A stretch of DNA of 64,000 nucleotides from the NCBI RefSeq assembly GCF_900091475.1, contig NZ_FMIB01000002.1, positions 6,262,001 through 6,326,000 of the forward strand, read 5' to 3'. Shown here piece by piece: positions 1 to 8,441 of this stretch. The translations under genes and the position numbers were made by a program. Below the pieces are notes generated by a model. That model did not search any database. It was not told where the DNA came from and saw nothing but the letters and a program-made list of their open reading frames with translations. Positions within the stretch are counted from its first letter, which is position 1, and each line of letters opens with the position of its first letter. This stretch comes from Micromonospora chersina. GTDB taxonomy: Bacteria; Actinomycetota; Actinomycetes; Mycobacteriales; Micromonosporaceae.

Positions 1-2216
1 TGGCCCGGATGGACCCGGCCGCCGTCGAGGCGAAGTACGGCGTCGGCCCCGGCCGCTACCGCGACCTGGCCGCCCTGGTCGGCGAGACCAGCGACAACCT
101 GCCCGGCGTCCCGGGTGTCGGCCCGAAGACCGCCGCCAAGTGGATCAACCTCTACGACGGGGTCGAGGGCGTGGTGGCCCGGGCCGACGAGATCAAGGGC
201 AAGGCCGGCGACAGCCTGCGCGAGCGGCTCGCCGACGTGATCCGCAACTACGAGATCAACTGCCTGGTCACCGACCTGGAGCTGCCGGTGCGCCCGGAGG
301 ACGCCCGCTGGCAGGGCTGGGACCGGGAGGCCGTGCACCAGGTCTTCGACACCCTCCAGTTCCGCATCCTGCGCGACCGGCTCTACCAGTACCTGGAGGC
401 CGTCGAGCCGGAGGCCGAGGCCGGCTTCGAGCTGGCCGGGCAGGTGCTCACCGAGCCGGGCGCGCTCGCCGGCTGGCTGGCCACGCACGCCCCGGCCGGC
501 GCCCCGGTCGGCGTGGCGGTCAAGCTCGACACCGGCCCCAACCGGCGGCACACCGCCGCCGTGACGGGCATGGCGCTGGCCACCGCCGGCGGCGCGGCCG
601 CCTGGTTCGACCCGGCCACGCTCGATCCCAGGGACGAGGGCGCCCTGGCCGGCTGGCTGGCCGACGAGGCCCGCCCCAAGGTGCTGCACGACAGCAAGCC
701 GGCCGTGCTCGCGTTCGCCGCGCACGGCTGGGACCTCCAGGGCATCTCCCGTGACACCCAGATCGCCGCCTACCTGGCCCGCCCCGACCAGCGCTCCTAC
801 GACCTCACCGACCTCGCGCTGCGCTACCTGCACCGCGAGCTGCGGGTCGACGCGCCGGAGAGCGGCCAGCTCACCCTCGACGGGCTCGGCGACGACGGCG
901 CGGCCGAGCAGAACCTCATGCTCCAGGCCCGGGCCACCCTCGACCTGGCCGACGCGATCGACGCCGAGCTGTCCCGCGACGGCGAGCAGTCCGCCCGGCT
1001 GATGGCCGGCGTCGAGCTGCCGCTCATGCGGGTGCTCGCCACCATGGAGCGCACGGGTATCGCCGCGGACACCCACTACCTGTCGGAGCTGGAGGCGCAC
1101 TTCGCCGCCGAGGTGAAGGCCGCCGCCCAGGGCGCGTACGCGGCGGTCGGTCGGGAGTTCAACCTGGGCTCGCCCAAGCAGCTCCAGGAGATCCTCTTCG
1201 GTGAGCTGGGCCTGCCCAAGACCAAGAAGATCAAGACCGGCTACACCACCGACGCCGACGCCCTCCAGTGGCTCTACGCGCAGAACCCGCACCCGGTGCT
1301 GGAACACCTGCTGCGCCACCGCGACGTCGCCAAGCTCAAGATGACCGTCGACGGGCTGCTCAAGTCGGTCTCCGACGACGGCCGCATCCACACCACGTTC
1401 AACCAGACGGTGGCGGCCACCGGCCGGCTCTCCTCGACCGAGCCCAACCTCCAGAACATCCCGATCCGCACGGAGGAGGGGCGGCGGATCCGGCGGGCCT
1501 TCGTGGTCGGCGAGGGCTACGAGTGCCTGCTCACCGCCGACTACAGCCAGATCGAGATGCGGATCATGGCGCACCTGTCCTCCGACGACGCGCTGATCGA
1601 GGCGTTCAACTCGGGGCACGACTTCCACGCCGCCACCGCCTCCTCGGTCTTCACCGTCGAGGTCGACCAGGTCACCGCCGACCAGCGCCGCAAGATCAAG
1701 GCGATGAACTACGGCCTGGCCTACGGGCTCAGCGCGTTCGGCCTGTCCCAGCAGCTCGGGATCAGCGCCGAGGAGGCCCGCGGCCTCATGGAGAACTACT
1801 TCGCCGGGTTCGGCGGGGTGCGTGACTACCTCCAGGAGGTGGTGGCGCGGGCGCGGCAGGACGGTTACACCTCCACCATCCTGGGCCGCCGCCGCTACCT
1901 GCCCGACCTGGTCAGCGACAACCGGCAGCGCCGGGAGATGGCCGAGCGGATGGCCCTCAACGCCCCGATCCAGGGCTCCGCGGCCGACATCATCAAGGTC
2001 GCCATGCTGCACGTCGACAGCGCGCTGCGCGACGCCGGGCTGCGCTCCCGGATGCTCCTGCAGGTGCACGACGAGCTGGTCTTCGAGGTCGCCCCCGGTG
2101 AGCGGGAGGCCCTGGAGGCGCTGGTCCGCAAGGAGATGGGTGCGGCGTACCCGCTCTCCGTGCCGCTGGAGGTGTCCGTCGGCGAGGGCCGCGACTGGAA
2201 CAGCGCCGACCACTGA
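1..2216 (+). CDS. polA: DNA polymerase I, 5' end missing
   Basis: The reading frame is already open at the window edge (first whole codon at position 3) and stops with TGA at 2214-2216, so only the last 737 or so residues are present; the 5'-nuclease N-terminus lies upstream. The visible part begins in the helix-hairpin-helix end of the 5' nuclease (GVPGVGPKTAAK). It continues through a 3'-5' exonuclease-like domain and then the polymerase domain, with motif A (DYSQIEMR), motif B (RRKIKAMNYGLAYG) and motif C (VHDELVFEV). In the middle domain the expected D-x-E metal ligands are replaced (VAVKLDTGP), so proofreading is probably absent, as is usual for actinobacterial PolA. Role: gap filling and Okazaki fragment processing in the cytoplasm, working with the Uvr proteins encoded nearby. 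It converges on the DUF3140 gene across a hairpin. Confidence 0.97.
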   Translation, partial: ARMDPAAVEAKYGVGPGRYRDLAALVGETSDNLPGVPGVGPKTAAKWINLYDGVEGVVARADEIKGKAGDSLRERLADVIRNYEINCLVTDLELPVRPEDARWQGWDREAVHQVFDTLQFRILRDRLYQYLEAVEPEAEAGFELAGQVLTEPGALAGWLATHAPAGAPVGVAVKLDTGPNRRHTAAVTGMALATAGGAAAWFDPATLDPRDEGALAGWLADEARPKVLHDSKPAVLAFAAHGWDLQGISRDTQIAAYLARPDQRSYDLTDLALRYLHRELRVDAPESGQLTLDGLGDDGAAEQNLMLQARATLDLADAIDAELSRDGEQSARLMAGVELPLMRVLATMERTGIAADTHYLSELEAHFAAEVKAAAQGAYAAVGREFNLGSPKQLQEILFGELGLPKTKKIKTGYTTDADALQWLYAQNPHPVLEHLLRHRDVAKLKMTVDGLLKSVSDDGRIHTTFNQTVAATGRLSSTEPNLQNIPIRTEEGRRIRRAFVVGEGYECLLTADYSQIEMRIMAHLSSDDALIEAFNSGHDFHAATASSVFTVEVDQVTADQRRKIKAMNYGLAYGLSAFGLSQQLGISAEEARGLMENYFAGFGGVRDYLQEVVARARQDGYTSTILGRRRYLPDLVSDNRQRREMAERMALNAPIQGSAADIIKVAMLHVDSALRDAGLRSRMLLQVHDELVFEVAPGEREALEALVRKEMGAAYPLSVPLEVSVGEGRDWNSADH

Positions 2217-2265
2217 CCGACGCGCTCCGGGCGCTGCTGTTCGTCGTTCATGCCGTCGATCGTCC

Positions 2266-2289
2266 GACCCTGCCGTCAGCGGCAGGGTC
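2266..2289. terminator. Hairpin between convergent polA and DUF3140 gene
   Basis: A perfect 10-bp stem (GACCCTGCCG / CGGCAGGGTC) with a TCAG loop starts 50 nt after the polA stop. It sits between two genes that face each other and could terminate both. There is no U-tract, as is common for high-GC actinobacterial terminators. Confidence 0.7.
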
Positions 2290-2300
2290 AAGTGCCCGGG

Positions 2301-2729
2301 TCAGCGGCCCGGCCCGCGGCGTTCCTTGGGCGGGGCGCCGTGGCGCTGCAGGGCCTTCCGGGACGGCCCGCCGGGCGGCGGGAGCGGCGCCTTGACCGGG
2401 TCGTGGCCCCAGTTCATCAGCGAGTACCGCCAGCGGGTGCGGCGCACGTCGCCGCTGGGCCGCTGGGCCATGTGCCGCCGGACGTAGCCGACGACCTTGC
2501 GCATGTGCTTGTAGTCGGCGGCGGTGAGCTGGTCGCGCTTGCGGCGCAGCAGGTCGATGATCCGCCGGCCCGACTCGTGGCCCACCGACTCGCCGCCCCG
2601 GGTGCCCTTCCGCCAGCCGACGTGCTTGGACTCGTCGGTCTCCAGCCACTTCTGGAGCTCGCCCGGCTTCATGTTCACCGCGTCGGTGAACTCCCGGTAC
2701 GTCTGCTGCGGGTCGTCACTTGGGCTCAT
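2301..2729 (-). CDS. DUF3140 domain protein
   Basis: A 142-residue basic, charged protein. It matches the DUF3140 family by its YREFTDAVNM start, the GWRKG..GESVGHESGRRI block, and a KRD-LT..DY-HMRKVVGYVRRH helix, followed by a Pro/Arg-rich tail. No catalytic motif is visible. Its start overlaps the end of the upstream DUF2945 gene by 14 nt, so the two are translationally coupled. This pairing is common in actinobacteria and proteobacteria. The function is unknown; the pattern of basic residues suggests nucleic-acid contact, but that is only inference. Confidence 0.85.
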   Translation of the reverse strand: MSPSDDPQQTYREFTDAVNMKPGELQKWLETDESKHVGWRKGTRGGESVGHESGRRIIDLLRRKRDQLTAADYKHMRKVVGYVRRHMAQRPSGDVRRTRWRYSLMNWGHDPVKAPLPPPGGPSRKALQRHGAPPKERRGPGR

Positions 2730-2937
2730 GACGCAGCACCTCCGGTCGGTGGGCGACGTCCCGGCCCGAGTCGTCGTTGCGGATCCGGTACTGGGGCTCC
2801 TCCGGCGTGGCGTTCACGGCGTGCCCGCGGATGTGGGTCCGGTCGATCAGCTTCTCCTTGACCACGCCGTACGCCCGGCCGCTGTGGCTGGCCCAGGAGA
2901 CGTGGTCGCCCTGCCGGAACTCCTCCTTCTCGGCCAT
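2716..2937 (-). CDS. DUF2945 (hypervirulence-associated TUDOR-like) protein
   Basis: A 73-residue protein of the DUF2945/HVA1 TUDOR-like family. The fold is recognised from an SH3-like strand pattern: FRQGDHVSW, then GRAYGVVKEKL, then PQYRIRNDDSGRDVAHRPEVL. Such small beta-barrel proteins usually bind a partner protein or nucleic acid, but the bacterial role is unknown. It is the first gene of a two-gene unit with the DUF3140 gene, overlapping it by 14 nt. The ATG at 2937 starts the conserved fold directly, so no upstream extension is needed. Confidence 0.85.
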   Translation of the reverse strand: MAEKEEFRQGDHVSWASHSGRAYGVVKEKLIDRTHIRGHAVNATPEEPQYRIRNDDSGRDVAHRPEVLRHEPK

Positions 2938-2977
2938 GCGCGGCGGTTACCCGGGGCCGCCGGCCGGAAACGACTCC

Positions 2978-3784
2978 TCAGTCGGCGGCCGGCTTCTGGG
3001 CGACGAAGATGGCGGTGCCGGGGAAGAGCCGGCCGCGCAGCGGGCTCCACTGCCCCCAGATCCCCTCGTGTCCCGCCGGCCATTCCGGTTCCACGAGGTC
3101 GAGCAGGCGGAACCCTGCGCCCACGAGCTCGCGGATCCGGTCGCCGAGGGTGCGGTGCTGCTCGACGTACGTGGCCACCCCGTGCTCGTCCTGCTCGACG
3201 TAGGGGGAGCGGTCGAAGTACGAGTGCACGGCGGTGAGCCCGCCCTCGCCCGGGTCGTCCAGGAAGATCCAGCGCATCGGGTGGGTGACCGAGAAGACCC
3301 ACCGGCCGCCGGGTCGCAGCACCCGGGCCACCTCCCGCATGGCCGCCGCCGAGTCGTCAACGAACGGGATCGCGCCGAACGCCGTGCAGACCGTGTCGAA
3401 GGCCGCGTCGGCGAACGGCAGGGCGAGGGCGTCGGCCTGCACGAGCGGCACGCGTACGCCGGTCCGGGCGGCGGCCTCGGCGGCGTGCCGCAACATGCCG
3501 GCGGAGAGGTCCAGGGCGACCGGCCGGGCGCCCTGCGCGGCGAGCCAGCGGGCGGCGGCGGCCGCGCCGCAGCCCAGTTCCAGGATTCGGCGGCCGGCCA
3601 CCTCGCCGAGCAGCCGGGCGTCGGCCTCGCGCAGCCCCTCGGGGCACCAGACGAAGTCCACGTCGCCGAGGAAGGCGCCGTGCTCGGCCTGGTACGCGTC
3701 GGCGTCGGTGTCCCACCAGCCCCGGTTGGCCCGGCGGACCTCGGCCGCGCCCACCCGGCGCCGGGTCACCCTGTCGTCGTCCAC
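2978..3784 (-). CDS. Class I SAM-dependent methyltransferase
   Basis: A 268-residue methyltransferase of the UbiE/COQ5-like (Methyltransf_11) type. Motif I for SAM binding is ILELGCGAAAAARWL, followed by the acidic motif II (PVALDLSAGML), the QADALALPFADAAFD segment and REVARVLRPGGRWVFS. The C-terminal half, with SVTHPMRWIF and an aromatic EPEWPAGHEGIWGQW stretch, probably shapes the acceptor site. The substrate cannot be read from sequence. The GTG start at 3784 lies 6 nt after a TAGCGT box (3791-3796 on the minus strand), so the mRNA is probably leaderless. It is a separate transcription unit from the DUF2945 gene 40 nt downstream or reads into it. Confidence 0.9.
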   Translation of the reverse strand: MDDDRVTRRRVGAAEVRRANRGWWDTDADAYQAEHGAFLGDVDFVWCPEGLREADARLLGEVAGRRILELGCGAAAAARWLAAQGARPVALDLSAGMLRHAAEAAARTGVRVPLVQADALALPFADAAFDTVCTAFGAIPFVDDSAAAMREVARVLRPGGRWVFSVTHPMRWIFLDDPGEGGLTAVHSYFDRSPYVEQDEHGVATYVEQHRTLGDRIRELVGAGFRLLDLVEPEWPAGHEGIWGQWSPLRGRLFPGTAIFVAQKPAAD

Positions 3785-4145
3785 CCGCCCACGCTAGGCC
3801 CCCGGGTGCCGCGCCCGGCGGCCGGGCGGCGGTGTGGCGGCTGGGGCAGGTGTGACGGACGAGACAGCGGTGGCACCTTACCGCGCGAAATCTCCGCTTT
3901 CGCAGCTGACGCGTCCGAGGAGACCCGGGAGGGCTTGCACGCTGTGGTAATGCAGCGGGTAGGCTAGACGATGCGCTCGCGGATCGTGTGCCTCGGCAGG
4001 GAGCAGGTGCGCGGTCACCGGAGCCACTAATGATCTTCTCATGGCGATCGTTCGGTGTGCCCGGCGACGGATCCGCTGGCGCGGACTGAGTCACCGCGAC
4101 GCCCACGCCTGCTGTGACACCCATCCGACCGGAGCAACCGCCCAC
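3785..4145 (+). other. 361-nt intergenic region with rpsA promoter and leader
   Basis: This region separates the divergent methyltransferase and rpsA. On the minus strand, a TAGCGT -10 box (3791-3796) serves the methyltransferase. On the plus strand the best promoter candidate is TTGCAC (3935-3940) and TAGGCT (3960-3965) with a long 19-nt spacer. This would give an rpsA leader of about 170 nt. No further gene is seen. Confidence 0.45.
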
Positions 4146-5630
4146 ATGACGAGCAGCATCGAGGCCACCTCGAGCGCCAACAAGGTCACCGTCGACGACC
4201 TCGGCTCTGAGGAAGCTTTCCTCGCCGCGATCGACGAGACCATCAAGTACTTCAACGACGGCGACATTGTCGAAGGCACCGTCGTCAAGGTCGATCGGGA
4301 CGAGGTCCTGCTCGACATCGGCTACAAGACCGAGGGCGTGATCCCCTCTCGGGAGCTGTCGATCAAGCACGACGTGGACCCGGCCGAGGTCGTTTCGGTC
4401 GGCGACCACATCGAGGCCCTTGTCCTCCAGAAGGAGGACAAGGAGGGTCGCCTGATCCTCTCCAAGAAGCGGGCGCAGTACGAGCGGGCCTGGGGCACGA
4501 TCGAGAAGATCAAGGACGAGGACGGCGTCGTCCGCGGCTCGGTCATCGAGGTCGTCAAGGGTGGTCTCATCCTCGACATCGGGCTGCGCGGCTTCCTGCC
4601 CGCCTCGCTCGTCGAGATGCGGCGGGTCCGCGACCTGCAGCCGTACGTCGGTCGCGAGCTCGAGGCCAAGATCATCGAGCTGGACAAGAACCGCAACAAC
4701 GTGGTGCTGTCCCGCCGGGCGTGGCTGGAGCAGACGCAGTCCGAGGTGCGCACCGAGTTCCTCAACAAGCTGCAGAAGGGCCAGGTCCGCAAGGGCGTCG
4801 TGTCCTCGATCGTCAACTTCGGCGCGTTCGTCGACCTGGGCGGCGTGGACGGCCTGGTGCACGTCTCCGAGCTCTCCTGGAAGCACATCGACCACCCGTC
4901 CGAGGTCGTCGAGGTGGGCCAGGAGGTCGAGGTCGAGGTCCTGGACGTCGACCTGGACCGCGAGCGGGTCTCGCTGTCGCTGAAGGCGACCCAGGAGGAC
5001 CCGTGGCGGCAGTTCGCCCGCACCCACGCGATCCAGCAGATCGTTCCGGGTAAGGTCACCAAGCTCGTGCCGTTCGGCGCCTTCGTCCGGGTGGACGACG
5101 GCATCGAGGGCCTGGTCCACATCTCCGAGCTGGCCGAGCGCCACGTGGAGATCCCGGAGCAGGTCGTGCAGGTCGGCTCCGAGGTCATGGTCAAGGTCAT
5201 CGACATCGACCTGGAGCGCCGCCGGATCTCGCTGTCGCTCAAGCAGGCCAACGAGGGCTTCGTCGAGGGCGAGGAGCACTTCGACCCGACCCTCTACGGC
5301 ATGGCCGCGACCTACGACGAGCAGGGCAACTACATCTACCCGGAGGGCTTCGACCCGGAGACGGGCGAGTGGCTCGAGGGCTACGACAAGCAGCGCGAGA
5401 CCTGGGAGCAGCAGTACGCCGAGGCGCGCCAGCGCTGGGAGGCCCACACCAAGCAGGTGCAGACCTCCCGGGCCGCCGACGCCGAGGCCGCTGCCAACCC
5501 GGCTCCGGCCGTCACCGGCACCACCACCTCGACCTCGGCCCCGAGCCGTCAGGCCGAGGAGCCGGCCGGCACGCTGGCCACCGACGAGGCGCTCGCCGCG
5601 CTGCGGGAGAAGCTCGCCGGCGGCAAGTGA
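4146..5630 (+). CDS. rpsA: 30S ribosomal protein S1
   Basis: A 494-residue S1 protein with four S1 RNA-binding repeats (about residues 39-108, 126-193, 211-280 and 296-365). This is the usual actinobacterial number, against six in E. coli. Repeat cores are seen as GDIVEGTVVKVDRDEVLLDIG, GVVSSIVNFGAFVDLGGVDGLVH and GKVTKLVPFGAFVRVDDGIEGLVH, shown here only in part of each. The C-terminal tail is rich in Ala, Thr and Ser and is likely disordered. I chose the ATG at 4146 because GGAG lies 11 nt upstream and it matches the family start; the frame is open 105 nt further upstream. It acts at the ribosome in recruiting structured or leadered mRNA. It ends at a strong hairpin before coaE. Confidence 0.97.
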   Translation: MTSSIEATSSANKVTVDDLGSEEAFLAAIDETIKYFNDGDIVEGTVVKVDRDEVLLDIGYKTEGVIPSRELSIKHDVDPAEVVSVGDHIEALVLQKEDKEGRLILSKKRAQYERAWGTIEKIKDEDGVVRGSVIEVVKGGLILDIGLRGFLPASLVEMRRVRDLQPYVGRELEAKIIELDKNRNNVVLSRRAWLEQTQSEVRTEFLNKLQKGQVRKGVVSSIVNFGAFVDLGGVDGLVHVSELSWKHIDHPSEVVEVGQEVEVEVLDVDLDRERVSLSLKATQEDPWRQFARTHAIQQIVPGKVTKLVPFGAFVRVDDGIEGLVHISELAERHVEIPEQVVQVGSEVMVKVIDIDLERRRISLSLKQANEGFVEGEEHFDPTLYGMAATYDEQGNYIYPEGFDPETGEWLEGYDKQRETWEQQYAEARQRWEAHTKQVQTSRAADAEAAANPAPAVTGTTTSTSAPSRQAEEPAGTLATDEALAALREKLAGGK

Positions 5631-5688
5631 CCCGGTGACGAGTCCAGCTCGGCCCGGCCGACGCTGACGTAGTCGCTGAACGACGAGG

Positions 5689-5736
5689 GGCCCCGTCCCC
5701 GCGATCCGGTACCACCGGGTCGCCGGGGGCGGGGCC
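5689..5736 (+). terminator. Hairpin after rpsA
   Basis: The left arm starts GGCCCCGTCCCC at 5689 and pairs with GGGGGCGGGGCC ending at 5736. The stem is long and nearly complete (single mismatches/bulges) with a small ACCA-type loop. It is placed 58 nt after the rpsA stop and about 57 nt before coaE translation begins, so it probably ends the rpsA message. Confidence 0.7.
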
Positions 5737-5792
5737 TTCGCCGTGCCCGGGGCAAGTTGGCACCGGAAACGGTGATCGGGTTGACTGTCCCG

Positions 5793-6971
5793 GTGCTGAA
5801 GGTGGGGTTGACCGGCGGGATCGGGTCGGGCAAGAGCGCGGTGTCCAGCCGGCTGGCGGCGCTCGGCGCGGTGATCGTCGACGCGGACCGGATCGCCCGC
5901 GAGGTGGTCGCACCGGGCAGCGAGGGCCTCGCCGAGATCGTCGCGGCCTTCTCCGACCGGGTCCTCGACGCCGACGGGGCACTGGACCGGGCCGCCCTGG
6001 GGGCCGTGGTCTTCGGTGACGAGGACGCCCGCCGCCGGCTGGAGGCGATCACCCACCCGCGGGTCCGCGCCCGCACCGCCGCGCTGGTGGCCGCGGCGCC
6101 CCCCGACGCCGTCGTGGTCAACGACGTGCCCCTGCTGGTCGAGGTGGGGCTCGCGCCCACGTACCACCTGGTGCTCGTGGTGCAGGCGGCGGTGACCACC
6201 CGGCTGGAGCGGCTGGCCCGCGACCGCGGCATGGACCGGGCGGAGGCCGAGCGGCGGATCGCCGCGCAGGCCGACGACGCCCGCCGGCAGGCGGCGGCCG
6301 ACGTCCTGCTCGGCAACGACGGCACCCTCGCTGACCTGCACGCCGCCGTGGACGCCCTCTGGCACGAACGCCTGCGGCCCTACGAGCGCAACGTGCGCGA
6401 ACGCCGCGCGGTCCGACCCGAGCAGGTGGTGCTCACCGAACCCGACCCGACCTGGCCCCAGCAGTACGCCCGGCTGGCCGCCCGGATCCGCCACGCGGCC
6501 GGCGCCGACCTGCGGGTCGACCACATCGGCTCCACGGCGGTGCCCGGGCTGGCCGCCAAGGACGTCATCGACATCCAGCTCACCGTGCCGTCCCTGGCCG
6601 ACGCGGACGGGCCGCTCGCCGACCGGCTCGCCGAGGCGGGCTTCCCCCGGCTGCCCGGCGACTGGTGGGACAACCCCCGCCCGCCCGGCAGCCGGCACTG
6701 GGAGAAGCGGCTGCACGGCAGCGCCGACCCGGGCCGCCCCGTGCACCTGCACCTGCGGGTGGCCGACTCGCCCGGCTGGCGCGACGCCCTGCTGATGCGC
6801 GACCACCTGCGCGCCGACCCCGGGCAGCGGGCCGCGTACCTGCAACTGAAGCGGGAGCTGGCCGCCTCCGCGCCGGACAGCGCCACGTACGGCACGCTGA
6901 AGGACCCCTGGTTCGACGAGGAGCACCTGCGGGCCGAGGAGTGGGCCGCGCAGACCGGTTGGCGGCCCTGA
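5793..6971 (+). CDS. coaE: Dephospho-CoA kinase fused to a GrpB-like (UPF0157) domain
   Basis: The last step of CoA synthesis: phosphorylation of the 3'-OH of dephospho-CoA by ATP. The N-terminal ~200 residues are CoaE, with P-loop GLTGGIGSGKS, DADRIAREVV and the ITHPRVR..VVNDVPLLVE segment. The C-terminal ~170 residues form a GrpB/UPF0157 nucleotidyltransferase-like domain (VVLTEPDPTWPQQY, RVDHIGSTAVPGLAAKDVIDIQ). This two-domain form is typical of actinobacterial CoaE. The role of the GrpB part is not established; folding or stability of CoaE has been suggested. The start is uncertain. The frame is open from TTG 5757, but GTG 5793 puts the initiator two residues before the conserved KVGLTGG strand. 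No convincing Shine-Dalgarno is visible. Confidence 0.93.
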   Translation: MLKVGLTGGIGSGKSAVSSRLAALGAVIVDADRIAREVVAPGSEGLAEIVAAFSDRVLDADGALDRAALGAVVFGDEDARRRLEAITHPRVRARTAALVAAAPPDAVVVNDVPLLVEVGLAPTYHLVLVVQAAVTTRLERLARDRGMDRAEAERRIAAQADDARRQAAADVLLGNDGTLADLHAAVDALWHERLRPYERNVRERRAVRPEQVVLTEPDPTWPQQYARLAARIRHAAGADLRVDHIGSTAVPGLAAKDVIDIQLTVPSLADADGPLADRLAEAGFPRLPGDWWDNPRPPGSRHWEKRLHGSADPGRPVHLHLRVADSPGWRDALLMRDHLRADPGQRAAYLQLKRELAASAPDSATYGTLKDPWFDEEHLRAEEWAAQTGWRP

Positions 6972-6977
6972 GCCCGC

Positions 6978-8441
6978 TCAGCGGCGTTTCGCCGGCTTCC
7001 TGACGGGACGCTCGGCGCCGGGCAGCGCCGGCACCCGCCCGGGGGCGAGGTCCAACCGCACCCAGACGCCCCGCCCCGTCCGCAGCTCCAGCCGGCGCGG
7101 CAGCCCGCTCCGGTCGATCCACCAGCGCAGCCGGCCGCGTACCTCGATGACGTCCACGGCCCGGTCCGCCACCCGGTCGTCCCGGACCCGGACCGCCGCG
7201 GTCGCCGGCACGGCGCTGCCGGCGCCCCGCAGCGCCGCGTCGACCAGCCGCTCCACGTCGTCGCCCGGCGGCCGCCCGGCCGCCCGGACCAGGCCGTCCG
7301 GCGCCGGCAGCGGCGGGCCCGTCGCGCCGCCCGCCGGCACGACGAGCCGGGCCACGCTGCCCGGCCGCGCCCGCACCAACGTGCGCCGTCCGGGGTCGTC
7401 GGCCTCCACTACCGAGAGGTACGCGGCGGAGCCCGCCCAGCTCAGCCAACCGCTGCCGCGGAGGTCGGCGGACGGGGCGGTCACGGTCAGCGTGGCGCCG
7501 CCGGCCGCGCGCAACCGGTCGGGCAGCCGGGCCAACCGGTCGGCCTCGCCGTCGGAGAGCGCCCGGGGCAGCCCGGGACGCCCACCGAGCGCGTCCACCG
7601 GGCGCAGAGTGGGGCGGTCGCTACGGGCCAGCTCGACGGTGACCGGGGTCCCGTCCGGCAGCCAGCCGGCCAGCCGGTGCAGCCGGGCGTCCCGGTCGAC
7701 CCAGAGCCGGGGCCTCCGGTCCGGTGCCGAACCGGCGCCCTGGAGCACGGGAAGAGGGGCCTGGAGGACGTCCACCGGGACGTCGTCGACGATCTCCCGG
7801 CGCAGCCAGCGCGCCTCGGGGCTGGGCGGGTCGATCCGGACCGTGCCGAGCCCGAGCAGCAGGTCCCGCACCGCGGGCAGGCCGCTCCCGGCCGGCGGCT
7901 CCCGCAGCCGCCACCGGTCGTCCGGCGGCACCAGCGGCGGCGGCGCCGGCGCCGGCGTCGCGGCGGGATCGGGCCGGACCAGCAGCGTCGACGCGGTGCC
8001 CTGCACCAGCCCCCGCTCGGCGCCCGCCCCGGGGCCGCCGACGTCCAGGTAGACCAGGGGCCGGGCCCAGTCGACCCAGCCGACCAGCTCGGTACGGCCA
8101 CCGCCCGCACCCAGCGTGACCCGTACGCCGGCGCGGACGTCCCGGAGGTTGGTGACCCGCAGGGCGGCCAGCCGCTCGGCCTCGACAGCGGTGAGCGGAC
8201 GGACCGTCCCGGCCGGGTCGGCCGGCTCGGGCGACCAGCTCAACAGGCCGGCGACCAGGGCCGCCGCCGAGGCCGTGGCGGCCGCCGCGAGCGCGACCAG
8301 GGCGGCGCGGCGGCGGGTCGGTCGCTCGGGCGGGTCGTCCGTCCCGTCCAACTGGGGGTCGGCGGGCGGCTCGACCGGGGCGACCGGGGGGCGTCGCCCG
8401 AGCGGCGGATCGGCGCGTGGGCGGCGGGCGGTGGCGCCCAC
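6978..8441 (-). CDS. Membrane-anchored protein of unknown function
   Basis: About 487 residues with one predicted transmembrane segment near the N-terminus (RRRAALVALAAAATASAAAL), preceded by a Pro/Arg/Asp-rich cytoplasmic tail. The large extracytoplasmic part has three repeated blocks of similar design. Each starts with a helix such as LTAVEAERLAALRV or LSDGEADRLARLPD, then a beta-rich domain with W residues (GWVDWARPLVYLDV, GSGWLSWAGSAAYLSV, RLRWWIDRSGLPRRLEL). This gives an impression of tandem LppX/LolA-like lipid-binding folds, but I cannot assign a family. Third-position GC is near 100 percent up to about 8520 and then falls, so the real start is close to the in-frame GTG at 8441. The frame itself stays open to 9101. 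It converges on coaE with 6 nt between stops. Confidence 0.7.
   Translation of the reverse strand: MGATARRPRADPPLGRRPPVAPVEPPADPQLDGTDDPPERPTRRRAALVALAAAATASAAALVAGLLSWSPEPADPAGTVRPLTAVEAERLAALRVTNLRDVRAGVRVTLGAGGGRTELVGWVDWARPLVYLDVGGPGAGAERGLVQGTASTLLVRPDPAATPAPAPPPLVPPDDRWRLREPPAGSGLPAVRDLLLGLGTVRIDPPSPEARWLRREIVDDVPVDVLQAPLPVLQGAGSAPDRRPRLWVDRDARLHRLAGWLPDGTPVTVELARSDRPTLRPVDALGGRPGLPRALSDGEADRLARLPDRLRAAGGATLTVTAPSADLRGSGWLSWAGSAAYLSVVEADDPGRRTLVRARPGSVARLVVPAGGATGPPLPAPDGLVRAAGRPPGDDVERLVDAALRGAGSAVPATAAVRVRDDRVADRAVDVIEVRGRLRWWIDRSGLPRRLELRTGRGVWVRLDLAPGRVPALPGAERPVRKPAKRR

Noticed and set aside
1..2216. Proofreading activity of PolA
   Set aside because: The exonuclease-like domain lacks the D-x-E metal ligands, so I do not claim a 3'-5' exonuclease.
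3357..6926. Very long open frame on the minus strand antisense to rpsA and coaE
   Set aside because: It is a high-GC shadow of two confident genes; no conserved domain or codon signature, and the complement of GC-rich codons leaves few stops.
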